Assembly (NCBI RefSeq): GCF_011050055.1
Contig: NZ_DRGM01000076.1
Location: 1-64,000 of the forward strand
Reading direction: 5' to 3'
Source: Pseudoalteromonas prydzensis
Lineage (GTDB): Bacteria > Pseudomonadota > Gammaproteobacteria > Enterobacterales > Alteromonadaceae
DNA length: 64,000 nucleotides
Shown: positions 36,305 through 45,894 of the stretch, piece by piece
Layout of the letters: each line of letters begins with the position of its first letter
Position numbering within the stretch: the stretch's first letter is position 1
Notes under the pieces: generated by a model
Database searches by the model: none
What the model saw: only the letters and a program-made list of their open reading frames with translations
Told to the model about the DNA's origin: nothing
Position numbers and translations under genes: made by a program

Positions 36305-38745
36305 TATTGTTGTTCCTTAGCGTCATCTTTCTCTTGATCATTCTTTAATTCAGTTTTGCTATCATGCATGATATCGCGGCTGACTTTCGCTTTACTCTTA
36401 TCACGCTTATACACTTCAATACGTGATGGAATAATACGGCGGGGGTAGTTGTTATTTTCAACATCGACATCAGCCGTTTCCCAGCGAGGGTCAACAGACA
36501 CTGACACAAGTGGCTTATTGTTATCGGTGATAATAAGCTTTTGCACATGCTTATGATTACGACGCCAAATTTCAGCAGGGATATACTGCTCTTCTTTACT
36601 GCCGTCTTCATAAGTCAGTTCAAGTAGAATTGGCATCACTAAGCCACCTAAATTTGAGAACTCCAACACATAGTAATTTTTATCTTCTGCAACGGCGCGA
36701 TCCAGTACTTTCCTTTCCCACGGCTCTAAATCTTTTAAGAACTTGTTATACGCGTTACGCTCTTTATTAGTCACAGTAAAGCGGTCATTGGTGTCATAGA
36801 AATCGGTCACGTCTGGGTTTTCTTCAACCCATAATTTCTTACCTTCGGCTTTATTACGCTCAACGAATAAAGGCATTGGTTTAGCCGCTTCAATATCACG
36901 GAGGCGGTTAAAATCAATATCTGGATTTTTGGTGTCTAAACGCAATTGATAGACTTTATCTAACGAAATATCAACATGATCTGTGCTGTAAAACCAACCA
37001 CGCCAGAACCAATCTAAATCAACACCAGACGCTTCTTCCATAGTACGGAAGAAATCAGCAGGGGTAGGGCGTTTATATTTCCAGCGCTGGGCATATTCTT
37101 TAAAGGCAAAGTCGAATAACTCTCGGCCTAAAATAACTTCACGCAAAATATTCAATGCGGCAGCAGGCTTAGTATAGGCATTAGGGCCTAAGCGCAATAC
37201 GCTGTCAGACTGCGTCATAATAGGCACTTGGTTTTCAGACTTCATATAAGCGACGATATCGCGCGGCTCTACGCCCCATGGAATAGTTGGATCCCATTCA
37301 CGTCCAGCTACACCATCTAAAAAGCTATTTAAGCCTTCATCCATCCAGGTCCATTGCCGCTCATCGGAGTTAACAATCATTGGAAAGTAAATATGACCTA
37401 CTTCATGGATCACCACACCAATTAAAAAGCGTTTTTCGGCCTGCGAATAAGTACGAGAACCATCATCTTGTAGTTTGGTACGTGGGCCATTAAAGGTGAT
37501 CATTGGATATTCCATGCCACCTACAGGGCCATTCACAGATTGCGCAACCGGATATGGGTAGTCAAACGAATAGCGAGAATACACTTGCATGGTATGGATC
37601 ACAGCTTCTGTAGAATACTTTTTCCATAAATCGCCACCTTCCTTGGGGTAAAATGACATCGCCATCACTAAAGGTTGTTCATTACCACCTTGCTGATAAC
37701 CTTTGGCATCCCACATAAATTTACGTGATGAAGCCCAGGCAAAATCACGTACGTTTTCGGCTTTAAAGCGCCACGTTTTGGTTTGGTCTGTGCCTTGTTT
37801 TTCGTTCTCGAGGGCTTCTTCTTCAGTGACAATGAATACAGGACGCTGCGCATTTTCAGCTTGTTCTAAGCGCTTACGCTGAGTACGCGTTAACACACTG
37901 CTGGCATTATCAAGTTTACCAGTTGCTGATACGATGTGATCTGCAGGCACAGTGATCTCAACATCATAATCACCAAATTCAAGGGTAAACTCACCACTGC
38001 CTAAAAACGCTTTGTTAGTCCAAGCTTCATAGTCTGTATATGCGGCTAAACGCGGGAACCACTGCGCAAGCAAAAATATGTCATTACCATCTTCTGCAAA
38101 GTGTTCATAGCCTGAGCGAGCACCGACGGCATCTTCCTCAACAATGTTGAAAGCAAAGTTCATACTGAACTCAACATCTTTACCAGGCTTAAGCGGCTCG
38201 TTCAGATCAATCCGCATTAACGTATCAACCACAGTAACGTTTAACTCTTTACCGCTCTCATCTTTAACATTAGCTACCGTAAAACCTAACTCATTATCGC
38301 TCATAAATTGCTGACGACGAAGTTGAGCTAAGCTTAACTTGGCCGGTTTGTCGTCTGGACGACCTTGTAATTTATCAGCGTTAAAGGTTGTTGTACGTTC
38401 TGCGATTGAATCACTTTTAAAAATATTTTGATCGAGTTGCAGCCATAAATACTTAAGCGTATGTGGCGAGTTATTTTTATATTCAATCGTTTGGCTTGCT
38501 GTTAAACGGCGCTTTTGCTCATCTAAAGTAACGTCAATATCGTAATTAACTTTCTGTTGCCAATATTTTTCACCGGGCTCGCCAGCGGCACTGCGATATA
38601 CGTTCGGAGTCGGCAGAGCTTCATCAAGTTGACGAAACTTATCAACATAACTGCCTTTTGTTTGTTCAACTGAAGAAGCCAAAACAGAACTTGAGAGCGC
38701 TAATGGTAAAAACAAAGCCCCTAAAGTTATCACTGCTTTTTGCAT
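36304..38745 (-). CDS. M1 family metallopeptidase
   Basis: An exported gluzincin aminopeptidase of 813 residues. Signal peptide 1-23. An N-terminal beta domain precedes the catalytic domain with VVIHEVGHIYFP (His447, Glu448, His451) and the downstream WMDEGLNSFLDG with the third zinc ligand Glu. A GGMEYPMI segment takes the place of the GAMEN exopeptidase motif. The C-terminus is rich in charged residues (KSKAKVSRD...KDDAKEQQ). It is likely to act in the periplasm on peptides. Forms an operon with the DUF6702 gene, whose start codon overlaps its stop by one base. Confidence 0.93.
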   Translation of the reverse strand: MQKAVITLGALFLPLALSSSVLASSVEQTKGSYVDKFRQLDEALPTPNVYRSAAGEPGEKYWQQKVNYDIDVTLDEQKRRLTASQTIEYKNNSPHTLKYLWLQLDQNIFKSDSIAERTTTFNADKLQGRPDDKPAKLSLAQLRRQQFMSDNELGFTVANVKDESGKELNVTVVDTLMRIDLNEPLKPGKDVEFSMNFAFNIVEEDAVGARSGYEHFAEDGNDIFLLAQWFPRLAAYTDYEAWTNKAFLGSGEFTLEFGDYDVEITVPADHIVSATGKLDNASSVLTRTQRKRLEQAENAQRPVFIVTEEEALENEKQGTDQTKTWRFKAENVRDFAWASSRKFMWDAKGYQQGGNEQPLVMAMSFYPKEGGDLWKKYSTEAVIHTMQVYSRYSFDYPYPVAQSVNGPVGGMEYPMITFNGPRTKLQDDGSRTYSQAEKRFLIGVVIHEVGHIYFPMIVNSDERQWTWMDEGLNSFLDGVAGREWDPTIPWGVEPRDIVAYMKSENQVPIMTQSDSVLRLGPNAYTKPAAALNILREVILGRELFDFAFKEYAQRWKYKRPTPADFFRTMEEASGVDLDWFWRGWFYSTDHVDISLDKVYQLRLDTKNPDIDFNRLRDIEAAKPMPLFVERNKAEGKKLWVEENPDVTDFYDTNDRFTVTNKERNAYNKFLKDLEPWERKVLDRAVAEDKNYYVLEFSNLGGLVMPILLELTYEDGSKEEQYIPAEIWRRNHKHVQKLIITDNNKPLVSVSVDPRWETADVDVENNNYPRRIIPSRIEVYKRDKSKAKVSRDIMHDSKTELKNDQEKDDAKEQQ

Positions 38746-39204
38746 AATTAATCCTGTTAAATTTTCGTGATCTTACTGTGTCAAAATGGCCTGAGTTATT
38801 CAATAAAATAGCGATAAACCGCCGCTTTTATAGGGTAAAAAATGACATATTTGAAAATACAGATTAATTCTACTCGTAAACACCTTGTAAAGGGGGTTTA
38901 CAGTAGCCAATGTATTTTGTCGAAGTAATAGCAGCCTGCGACAAAAAGGGCGCTTGCAATCACTTTCCAAAACAAAATTTAAAACGTAAAACTGGCTTGC
39001 TTTATGCAGTAGTTTGATGGTTATACCCATAACTTTGGGCCCAATTTCGGCTATTTTTAGATTAATCGCTAAATAGCGAATTCTTTAGTTGACCTTTATG
39101 GTCATTTGTATTTAAAATCGCCCACTTTTTTAATTTGAGGGGTTTAAAAGCATGGCTTTTCCTTTCAAATATGTTTCAACATACAAGTAAAATGCGGTGG
39201 GCAT
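38746..39204. other. 459-base intergenic region with dyad copy 2
   Basis: Holds the M1 promoter. A perfect TGTAAA-GGGGG-TTTACA dyad lies at 38886-38902 and a small hairpin TCGCTA-AA-TAGCGA at 39065-39078. A 76-codon minus-strand frame here (39030-38800) lacks coding character. No RNA gene was recognised. Confidence 0.5.
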
Positions 39205-39444
39205 ATGGATTTTTATATCCTAAAAAAACAACAAGAATTGATTGCAATTCCAGCAGATGAACAAAGTTGTAAACAGTATCTAGATTCAGGCTACTTTTAT
39301 ATTGATAAGGTGGCGGCCTGTAATGAAACTAATGCATTAAAAGTGTTACAAGCCAAGCAAACCAAAGCATTAAAATTCCCCTTAGTGATGGCGTTATTGG
39401 CATTACCGATTGTGATTTTTGCTTGGTATAACCTCAGCCCTTAA
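39205..39444 (+). CDS. Small membrane protein with C-terminal anchor
   Basis: A 79-residue protein not assigned to any family. Residues 1-55 are hydrophilic (MDFYILKKQQELIAIPADEQ, two Cys), and residues 57-76 form one hydrophobic helix (FPLVMALLALPIVIFAWY), so it should be tail-anchored in the inner membrane with the N-terminus in the cytoplasm. A GGTGGG stretch lies eight bases before the ATG. It is co-directional with sbcDC 75 bases downstream. It looks real from its codon pattern and membrane segment; its job is unknown. Confidence 0.65.
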   Translation: MDFYILKKQQELIAIPADEQSCKQYLDSGYFYIDKVAACNETNALKVLQAKQTKALKFPLVMALLALPIVIFAWYNLSP

Positions 39445-39519
39445 AGATTGCTACTATGCCCTTGCATCTTATTTTAGCTTGGGTATATTGACGCTCTTAA
39501 CTGATTTTAAGAGCGTGAC

Positions 39520-40761
39520 ATGAAAGTCTTACACACCTCAGATTGGCATCTTGGCCAACAATTTTATGAACATCACCGTGCAGATGAACACCAGCAGTTT
39601 TTTAGCTGGTTGATCGACACGCTCGTCAGTGAAAAAATCAATTTACTGTTAGTTGCAGGTGATATTTATCACACAGCCACACCGCCTGCTAGCAGTGAAA
39701 ATCAACTTTATCAGTTCATCAAAAATGTTAAAAAGCGCTGCCCAACATTACAGATAGTGATTATTGCAGGTAACCATGACTCTGCAAATCGGATCATGAC
39801 CGCAAAACCTTTACTGGCACAGTTTGATACTCACGTAGTAGGGCGTTTTGATGTAAATAACCCTGATGATGTTGTGATCCGCTTAAATACCGACTCAGTG
39901 AACGCTCATATCGTCGCTATGCCATTTTTACGCGCCAGTGACGTTACCACCTTAAGTAATACTGAAAACGGTCATGATTACGCTCAGGGTATTGCTAAAG
40001 CGTATCAACTTAGTAGTGATTGCGCACTCAAAGATAAACCCGCCTCGACACCTTTGATCATCATGGGCCACTTGCATGCTAAAGGTGGCGATATTTCCAG
40101 TGATTCAGAGCGTAATTTAATTATTGGCGGTGAAGAATCGGTCACTGCACAGATCTTTAGTAGCCAGGCAAACTACGTGGCACTTGGGCATTTACATAAA
40201 GCACAGCAAGTCGCAAAGTCTGACACTATCCGCTATAGCGGCACACCGATGCCGATGTCGTTCTCTGAGCGTAACTATAAGCATCAAGTATGCGTTGTTG
40301 AATTCACAGCCACTACCAACAATCATATTGAGGTTACTGTAAACCCCCTTTACATTCCCCGTGCAACTGAGGTTATGCTGTTGCCTGAAGGAGAATGTGT
40401 GCCCCTCGAACAATTATGCGAACAAATAGCGAATTTGGATCTAAGCCGTTACAGCCAAGCGCCGTATTTAAGAGTAAAGCTCAGTGCTGGAGATACCGAT
40501 ACCACCTTTAGAGAACAAATAGAAAAAGCACTGGAAAATAAAGCGGTGAATTTTTGTGGTATAGAACGAGTACGGCAAATAAATAAACAGCAAAACAGCG
40601 CTGTGTTTGAAGATTTAAGCCAAGTCGAAATGCTCAACCCACAAACATTATTAGAGCAAGCGTTCGCAAATAATAAAGACATGGCAGGGCAAAGCGTACC
40701 CGATGCACTAAAAACACTTTTAAACGAGGTGATAAGTGAACTGGCGGAGCAACAACTATGA
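39520..40761 (+). CDS. sbcD: SbcCD nuclease subunit SbcD
   Basis: Mn-dependent nuclease subunit (Mre11 homologue) of the SbcCD complex that cleaves hairpins and protein-blocked DNA ends. 413 residues. Phosphoesterase motifs in order: TSDWHLGQ (Asp8, His10), VAGDIYHTATPP, IIAGNHDSANR, MGHLHAKG and VALGHLHKAQ. The C-terminal SbcD domain follows. The stop overlaps the sbcC start by four bases (ATGA). A copy of the TGTAAA-N5-TTTACA dyad is embedded in the coding sequence at 40338-40354, encoding VNPLY. Confidence 0.96.
   Translation: MKVLHTSDWHLGQQFYEHHRADEHQQFFSWLIDTLVSEKINLLLVAGDIYHTATPPASSENQLYQFIKNVKKRCPTLQIVIIAGNHDSANRIMTAKPLLAQFDTHVVGRFDVNNPDDVVIRLNTDSVNAHIVAMPFLRASDVTTLSNTENGHDYAQGIAKAYQLSSDCALKDKPASTPLIIMGHLHAKGGDISSDSERNLIIGGEESVTAQIFSSQANYVALGHLHKAQQVAKSDTIRYSGTPMPMSFSERNYKHQVCVVEFTATTNNHIEVTVNPLYIPRATEVMLLPEGECVPLEQLCEQIANLDLSRYSQAPYLRVKLSAGDTDTTFREQIEKALENKAVNFCGIERVRQINKQQNSAVFEDLSQVEMLNPQTLLEQAFANNKDMAGQSVPDALKTLLNEVISELAEQQL
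40338..40354. repeat. Dyad copy 3, inside sbcD
   Basis: TGTAAACCCCCTTTACA, identical to copy 1, here read as coding sequence near the start of the SbcD C-terminal domain. Confidence 0.9.
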
Positions 40762-43700
40762 AAATAACCGCAATACGCATTCATAATTTAGCCTCAATTG
40801 TTGATGCTGAAATAGACTTTACCAAAGCCCCCTTAAAAGATGCAGGGTTGTTCGCCATAACCGGCGATACCGGGGCAGGAAAAAGCACCATACTCGATGC
40901 CATCTGCCTAGCCCTTTATGCAAAAACAGCAAGACTCGGCAACGATAAAGGCAATGTCATTGATTTTAATGGCGACACTATTAAGCTCAATGATCCTCGT
41001 AATTTATTAAGACGAGGCACCGGGCAAGGCCACGCAGAGGTTGATTTTGTTGGCCAAGATAAACAGCTGTATCGAGCACGCTACACAATATCGAGAGCGC
41101 GAAGCAAAGCCGATGGCAATCTAAAAATTGCTGAGCATAAACTATCTAGTCTTCCGGATGAGTCGTTACTTGTTAGTAATAAAAGTGCGACCAGTAAAGA
41201 AGTCGAACGTATTATTGGACTTAATTTTGAGCAATTCTCGCGCGCTGTCTTACTAGCACAACACGAGTTTGCGGCATTTTTAAAAGCCACTGGCGATGAG
41301 CGAGCGCAACTTTTAGAATGCCTAACCGGCACCGATAAATTTAGCTTAATTGGTAAGCGTATTTATGAGCGCTATCAAGAGCAAAAAAATAGTTTGGCAC
41401 TACTCAAAGCCAGTTTAGCCAGTTACACCTTGCTTAGCGATGAAGAATTGGCAGCAAAAACTAACCAGCTTACAGAATTAAAACAGCAAATTGAGCACGC
41501 AAAAAAAGCAGCAGCTGACACCGAGCGAGGCGTTAATTGGTATCAACAAGCCAATAGCTTAGCGCAAGCGCTGCACCAAGCACAACAAAACCAACAACAA
41601 GCCCACACCGCTCTTGCAGCTGTAGCAAAACAAAGTGAGCAGGCGCAGCAGGCAAAAAGTGCCCTGGAAATTAAAGACAACCGTAGTCGGTTTGCTAGCT
41701 TAACGGCACAAAATAATGAGCTAAACACCAAGTTAACTGAGTTCAAGAGTATTGATCATACGACATTGATTGCGAACCTTGCCAATTCACTTGCAAAACA
41801 CAGTACAGCCTTGCAAACAGCTAAGCAGCAACAGAAAAGCGCTGAACCACTGATTGCCAAAGCCCGTGAGCTAGATAGCCAATTAGCTATCTATACGCAA
41901 ACTATAACCAGCACCAGCCTACAAACTGAAAAAGAACAAACGCAATTAACGAGTTTACAGCAGCAACTTGAGCAAAGTAAAACAACGCATGCTGAAGCCG
42001 CTAAGCTTAACGCTGAGCAGCAACAATGGTTAAGTCAACACAGCCAACTTAAACCATTAGCGAGTGATTGGGCTTACTTTCAACACAGTTTTAAGCAATT
42101 TATAAGCGCCACCGAGCAATTAAATACAACCGCTGCACAGAGCAAACAATTAGCAGTAGAGCTGTCGAAACACAATGAGCAACTGGCGGCGCAAAATAAC
42201 CAAGTTGCAGTGAGTGAGCAGGCTGTGCTGAATCAGCAAACCGCACTCAACCAGTTAAACCAGCAGCAAAGCCAATTTAATATTGAACAAGGTGATGCCC
42301 AGCTGAAAAATATTGATTACTTAAAAGAGCAGCGCGAACGCTACAAGCAATTTAGCCAAGAGCTAAAACTAAGCACGCAACAACAGAGCAACCTTGTTAG
42401 TGAATTGAGCCAAAGCGAACAACAGCAAACGGCATTAAAGCAAAATTTAGTTACGTGCGAACAAACACTTAAACACAGCGAGAATGCGCTTAACCAAGCA
42501 CGACTGCGCGCCAGTGAAAGTGTTGAGCAGTTACGTGCTCAACTGACACCTAACGAGCCATGTGTTGTCTGTGGCGCTACTGAGCACCCATTTGCAACTA
42601 ATCAAAACCAGCAATTAAATAACTTAATCGCCGACTTTGAAAGTGATTATACGCATGCAAAACAACACTATGAACACGCGCAAGCACAGCTGCACCAGCA
42701 GCAAACTCAGCATGCGCTGTTGGTTGCAGAACATACGCAGCTAAATCAGGCGATACACAATGCGCAGACTAAGCAGCTTGAAATTAACAACACCATGCAA
42801 AGCACGCGCAGTGAACTGAATAATTTAACTGCAGAGCAGTTAGACATGCGCTATGCGCAACTAAACGAACAAAAAGCACAGTATTTTAAGGTGCAACAAC
42901 GCCAGCGTGACTTACAAGAACAAGTAAATCAGCTGCAAAATAGCCTCAAAGCAGAGCAACAGGCTCAGCAGCAGTTACACGGCCAACACGTTGATTTAAC
43001 CCATCAACAAACCCAGCTGAGTAACAAGCACAGTGAGCTAAGTTCACAACTACATGAGTTAACCCATGCCCTAAGTGCACAATTTGCGCAAAGCGACTTT
43101 TGGCAGCAACTGCAAAACAATACGCTCGACCTCAATGAGTTAGCTCAGCGGGTAGGGCAATACCAGCAAACTCAAAGTTTGCTTGAAGAAACTCAAAAAC
43201 AACTCGATAGTAGCGAACAAAAAATCCAGCAACTTAACCCGCTCATTAGTGAAAGCGCACAAACGTTAAAAGCGTTAACAGCGGATTTAGCGAAGGCGCA
43301 GCAGCAACATAGCAGCACTCAAAGTGAGCGTTTGGCATTATTTAATAATGAGCACATCAGCGCAGACGACTACCAAGCAAAACTCGCTGCGCACTGCGAG
43401 CAATGCCAAGCACAACTAACACAAAGCCAACAAGCCCATGACAATGCGATAAAACAGCGTGACGAGCAGGCCATTACAGTTAATAACCATCAGCAACGTT
43501 TACAGGAAAACAGCCAAGAACAAACCACGTTAACAACACGCTACGAGCGATGGTTTGCTGAATTTAAAAGCCAATATGCCGATGCTAGTCACGAACAGAT
43601 CGCTATTTTACTAACTTTAAATGGTGATGAAATTAAAGCGCAATTGCAGCAACATGAGCAATTAACGCAAGCATTAGTCGATGCAAATGCCGCGTTAAAA

Positions 43701-44411
43701 CAACAGCAAAACGCCCATACTCAACATCAAAGTAGTGATAAGCCGCAACAAACAGAGGCTGAGCTTACAGCGCAGTTAACGACACTAACCGAGCAACAAA
43801 ACGCACTGCAGCAATCACAACTGGAGCTCAATACCGCGCTTGCGCAGCATAACCAAAACAGTAAAGCGCTGCAAACCAAACAACAGCAACTCGCCACCTT
43901 GCAACAGCAAGTTGAGCAATGGCATCTGTTAAATAAAGTGCTGGGGGATGCAACGGGTAAGACCATGCGAAATTTAGCACAAACCCAAACCTTAAAAATA
44001 TTACTGCATTATGCCAATAGCCATTTGCGAACACTGAATAAACGCTATGAATTAACAGCCATAGAGCAAAGCTTAGATATTGCGATTGTTGATAAAGACA
44101 TGGCCGATGAACAGCGCTCGGTAAATACGCTCTCCGGTGGTGAGTCGTTTTTAGTGTCGCTGGCACTAGCGTTGGGGCTTGCTTCGCTGTCATCAAATAA
44201 AGTTAGTATTAATTCTTTGTTTATTGATGAAGGCTTTGGTACGTTAGACAGTGAAACACTCAGTATTGCCATGGATGCACTTGATTCATTACAAGCGCAA
44301 GGGCGTAAAGTCGGAGTTATCTCCCATGTCTCACAAATGACCGAACGGGTTGCAACGCAGGTTCATGTAGCCAAAAAGCCCGGTGGTTATTCAACTGTCT
44401 CTATAATTTAA
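40758..44411 (+). CDS. sbcC: SbcCD nuclease subunit SbcC
   Basis: SMC-like ATPase subunit (Rad50 homologue), 1217 residues. Walker A GDTGAGKSTILDAI near residue 36; very long Gln-rich coiled coils; a zinc hook CVVC (Cys602 and Cys605, followed by GATEHPF) at the tip; then the returning coil, signature LSGGESFLVSLALAL (about 1125) and Walker B LFIDEGFGTLDSE. All functional motifs are present. The coiled coil is unusually rich in Gln, which also produces many spurious open frames on the opposite strand. Coupled to sbcD and followed 12 bases later by a methyltransferase gene. Confidence 0.96.
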   Translation: MKITAIRIHNLASIVDAEIDFTKAPLKDAGLFAITGDTGAGKSTILDAICLALYAKTARLGNDKGNVIDFNGDTIKLNDPRNLLRRGTGQGHAEVDFVGQDKQLYRARYTISRARSKADGNLKIAEHKLSSLPDESLLVSNKSATSKEVERIIGLNFEQFSRAVLLAQHEFAAFLKATGDERAQLLECLTGTDKFSLIGKRIYERYQEQKNSLALLKASLASYTLLSDEELAAKTNQLTELKQQIEHAKKAAADTERGVNWYQQANSLAQALHQAQQNQQQAHTALAAVAKQSEQAQQAKSALEIKDNRSRFASLTAQNNELNTKLTEFKSIDHTTLIANLANSLAKHSTALQTAKQQQKSAEPLIAKARELDSQLAIYTQTITSTSLQTEKEQTQLTSLQQQLEQSKTTHAEAAKLNAEQQQWLSQHSQLKPLASDWAYFQHSFKQFISATEQLNTTAAQSKQLAVELSKHNEQLAAQNNQVAVSEQAVLNQQTALNQLNQQQSQFNIEQGDAQLKNIDYLKEQRERYKQFSQELKLSTQQQSNLVSELSQSEQQQTALKQNLVTCEQTLKHSENALNQARLRASESVEQLRAQLTPNEPCVVCGATEHPFATNQNQQLNNLIADFESDYTHAKQHYEHAQAQLHQQQTQHALLVAEHTQLNQAIHNAQTKQLEINNTMQSTRSELNNLTAEQLDMRYAQLNEQKAQYFKVQQRQRDLQEQVNQLQNSLKAEQQAQQQLHGQHVDLTHQQTQLSNKHSELSSQLHELTHALSAQFAQSDFWQQLQNNTLDLNELAQRVGQYQQTQSLLEETQKQLDSSEQKIQQLNPLISESAQTLKALTADLAKAQQQHSSTQSERLALFNNEHISADDYQAKLAAHCEQCQAQLTQSQQAHDNAIKQRDEQAITVNNHQQRLQENSQEQTTLTTRYERWFAEFKSQYADASHEQIAILLTLNGDEIKAQLQQHEQLTQALVDANAALKQQQNAHTQHQSSDKPQQTEAELTAQLTTLTEQQNALQQSQLELNTALAQHNQNSKALQTKQQQLATLQQQVEQWHLLNKVLGDATGKTMRNLAQTQTLKILLHYANSHLRTLNKRYELTAIEQSLDIAIVDKDMADEQRSVNTLSGGESFLVSLALALGLASLSSNKVSINSLFIDEGFGTLDSETLSIAMDALDSLQAQGRKVGVISHVSQMTERVATQVHVAKKPGGYSTVSII

Positions 44412-44423
44412 AGGATTGATTTG

Positions 44424-45089
44424 ATGCCAACATTTACACATGAAGAAGCTAACGAGTACGATTCACGGATCACTCGTTTAGTCCCAGGTTATGATTTATT
44501 ACATACAACAACAGCTGTACAGCTAAAAGCAACTCTGGGCGATAATGCACATATTCTAGTTGTCGGTTCAGGCACCGGAAAAGATATTGCTGAGCTTGCC
44601 GCACTCAATCCAAGCTGGCATTTCACAGCTCAAGATATTTCAACGGATATGCTCAATATTGGTCAAAAACGCTTTGCAGATTTAGGAATAAGTGATCGCG
44701 TAAAGATCCATGTTGGCGCTGTTGAGCAATTAACTGATACTTTTGATGCCGCATTGTGTTTATTGGTACTGCATTTTGTAGCCGATGATGGCGATAAAAA
44801 ATCACTACTTAGAGCCGTTGCCAAACAATTAAAGCCATCTGCGCAATTGTATTTAGCAGATTTAATGCGCCCAGAAACAAGCTTTGAACGTGATGCACAG
44901 TTTAGTCTTTGCCAACAGTTAGGATTAACTGATATTGGGGTAGAGCGAATGAAGCATAATTTTGAGCATGAGTTTTATCCGTTAGACCGATTACGTCTTT
45001 CGGAGCTACTCGATAATGCAGGCTATAATGCGCCTAAATTGTATTTTAAAGCGCTAGGCTTTAGTGGCTATGTAATTCAAAAACGTTAA
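44424..45089 (+). CDS. Class I SAM-dependent methyltransferase
   Basis: A 221-residue cytoplasmic methyltransferase. Motif I is ILVVGSGTGKDIAELA, the acidic residue of motif II is in FTAQDISTDML, and motif IV is in FDAALCLLVLHFV; the C-terminal part LYFKALGFSGYVIQ is typical of small-molecule methyltransferases. ATG 44424 is chosen over the TTG directly before it; AAGGA lies upstream. The gene probably shares the sbcDC transcript. The substrate is not evident. Confidence 0.85.
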   Translation: MPTFTHEEANEYDSRITRLVPGYDLLHTTTAVQLKATLGDNAHILVVGSGTGKDIAELAALNPSWHFTAQDISTDMLNIGQKRFADLGISDRVKIHVGAVEQLTDTFDAALCLLVLHFVADDGDKKSLLRAVAKQLKPSAQLYLADLMRPETSFERDAQFSLCQQLGLTDIGVERMKHNFEHEFYPLDRLRLSELLDNAGYNAPKLYFKALGFSGYVIQKR

Positions 45090-45095
45090 GAGTTT

Positions 45096-45135
45096 TAATA
45101 AGCTCAACCTATACAAGTACTGGTTGAGCTTATTA
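45096..45135 (+). terminator. Long hairpin ending the sbcDC unit
   Basis: A perfect 14-bp inverted repeat TAATAAGCTCAACC / GGTTGAGCTTATTA with a 12-base loop starts seven bases after the stop. The T-tract is short, so it could also stabilise the transcript end. Confidence 0.65.
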
Positions 45136-45277
45136 GTAAACTTTAATGTTGTTAAAACTCAACACACTGGTAATTATGCTAGCGAATTAGTTATTACCGC
45201 CTTACCTGTACCTATAAACTTGACTTCAACTGAAATACTGGTAGGCTATACGTTCATCTTTTACAGGACGTAAACTA

Positions 45278-45862
45278 ATGAAAAAATGGATTTTTATCTT
45301 AGTGGCGCTGAGTTTGTCGCCCTTATACATAGCAACAACTACAGCAAATACTGCACAACCATCATTAAAACCCACGGCTCCCCCCTTAACTGACCCCCTG
45401 TTGTTAACTGATTTAGTTAAGTCCCCCATTGCAGGTTTAACGCTCGAGTCATATTTTCATCACCATTATAAAAAACAAACCGCCTGGCATGAAGTTTATC
45501 GACCGCAACAACGCTGCAACGTGCAGCTAAGCAATGCAGATAGGGCTATTTGGTGCAAAAAAGGGATAGCTGCTGTTACGCCACTGCAGTTAGATAAGCA
45601 ATCGGATAGCACCTCAAAACGCGCAGAAGCTCACCCTGATGATCAGGTATTCGAAATCATCTTGCCCAAACACAAACCACAATCCTTTGATTTTTTAGGC
45701 CAACAGATCACCCAGCAAACACACGTAAGTTTATTACAGCAAGTTTCGCCTTTACTAGGTATTGCGCTTAGCTGTTTATTGATCGTTATTACTGTTGCAC
45801 TTTTTCACTGGCGAGAAACAATAAAATCACGCGCTAATACTGTTCAAAACCAATCAAAATAA
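45278..45862 (+). CDS. Unrecognised single-span membrane protein
   Basis: A 194-residue protein that I do not recognise. Residues 1-23 are a signal peptide (IFILVALSLSPLYIATT, end near TANT), 24-155 an exported Pro/Thr-rich and then mixed region with two Cys (QRCNVQ, IWCKKG), and 160-177 a hydrophobic helix (IALSCLLIVITVALFHW) followed by a basic tail (RETIKSR). The expected topology is type I, with the bulk in the periplasm. AGGA precedes the ATG. It is convergent with another unrecognised signal-plus-helix protein gene, 32 bases away. Confidence 0.7.
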   Translation: MKKWIFILVALSLSPLYIATTTANTAQPSLKPTAPPLTDPLLLTDLVKSPIAGLTLESYFHHHYKKQTAWHEVYRPQQRCNVQLSNADRAIWCKKGIAAVTPLQLDKQSDSTSKRAEAHPDDQVFEIILPKHKPQSFDFLGQQITQQTHVSLLQQVSPLLGIALSCLLIVITVALFHWRETIKSRANTVQNQSK

Positions 45863-45894
45863 CCTTGTCAGCGCGTTTAGCTACAGCATGTAGG

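Noticed and set aside
43828-44196. 122-codon minus-strand frame inside sbcC
   Set aside because: Antisense of the Gln-rich coiled coil and ATPase motifs of SbcC; no independent support.
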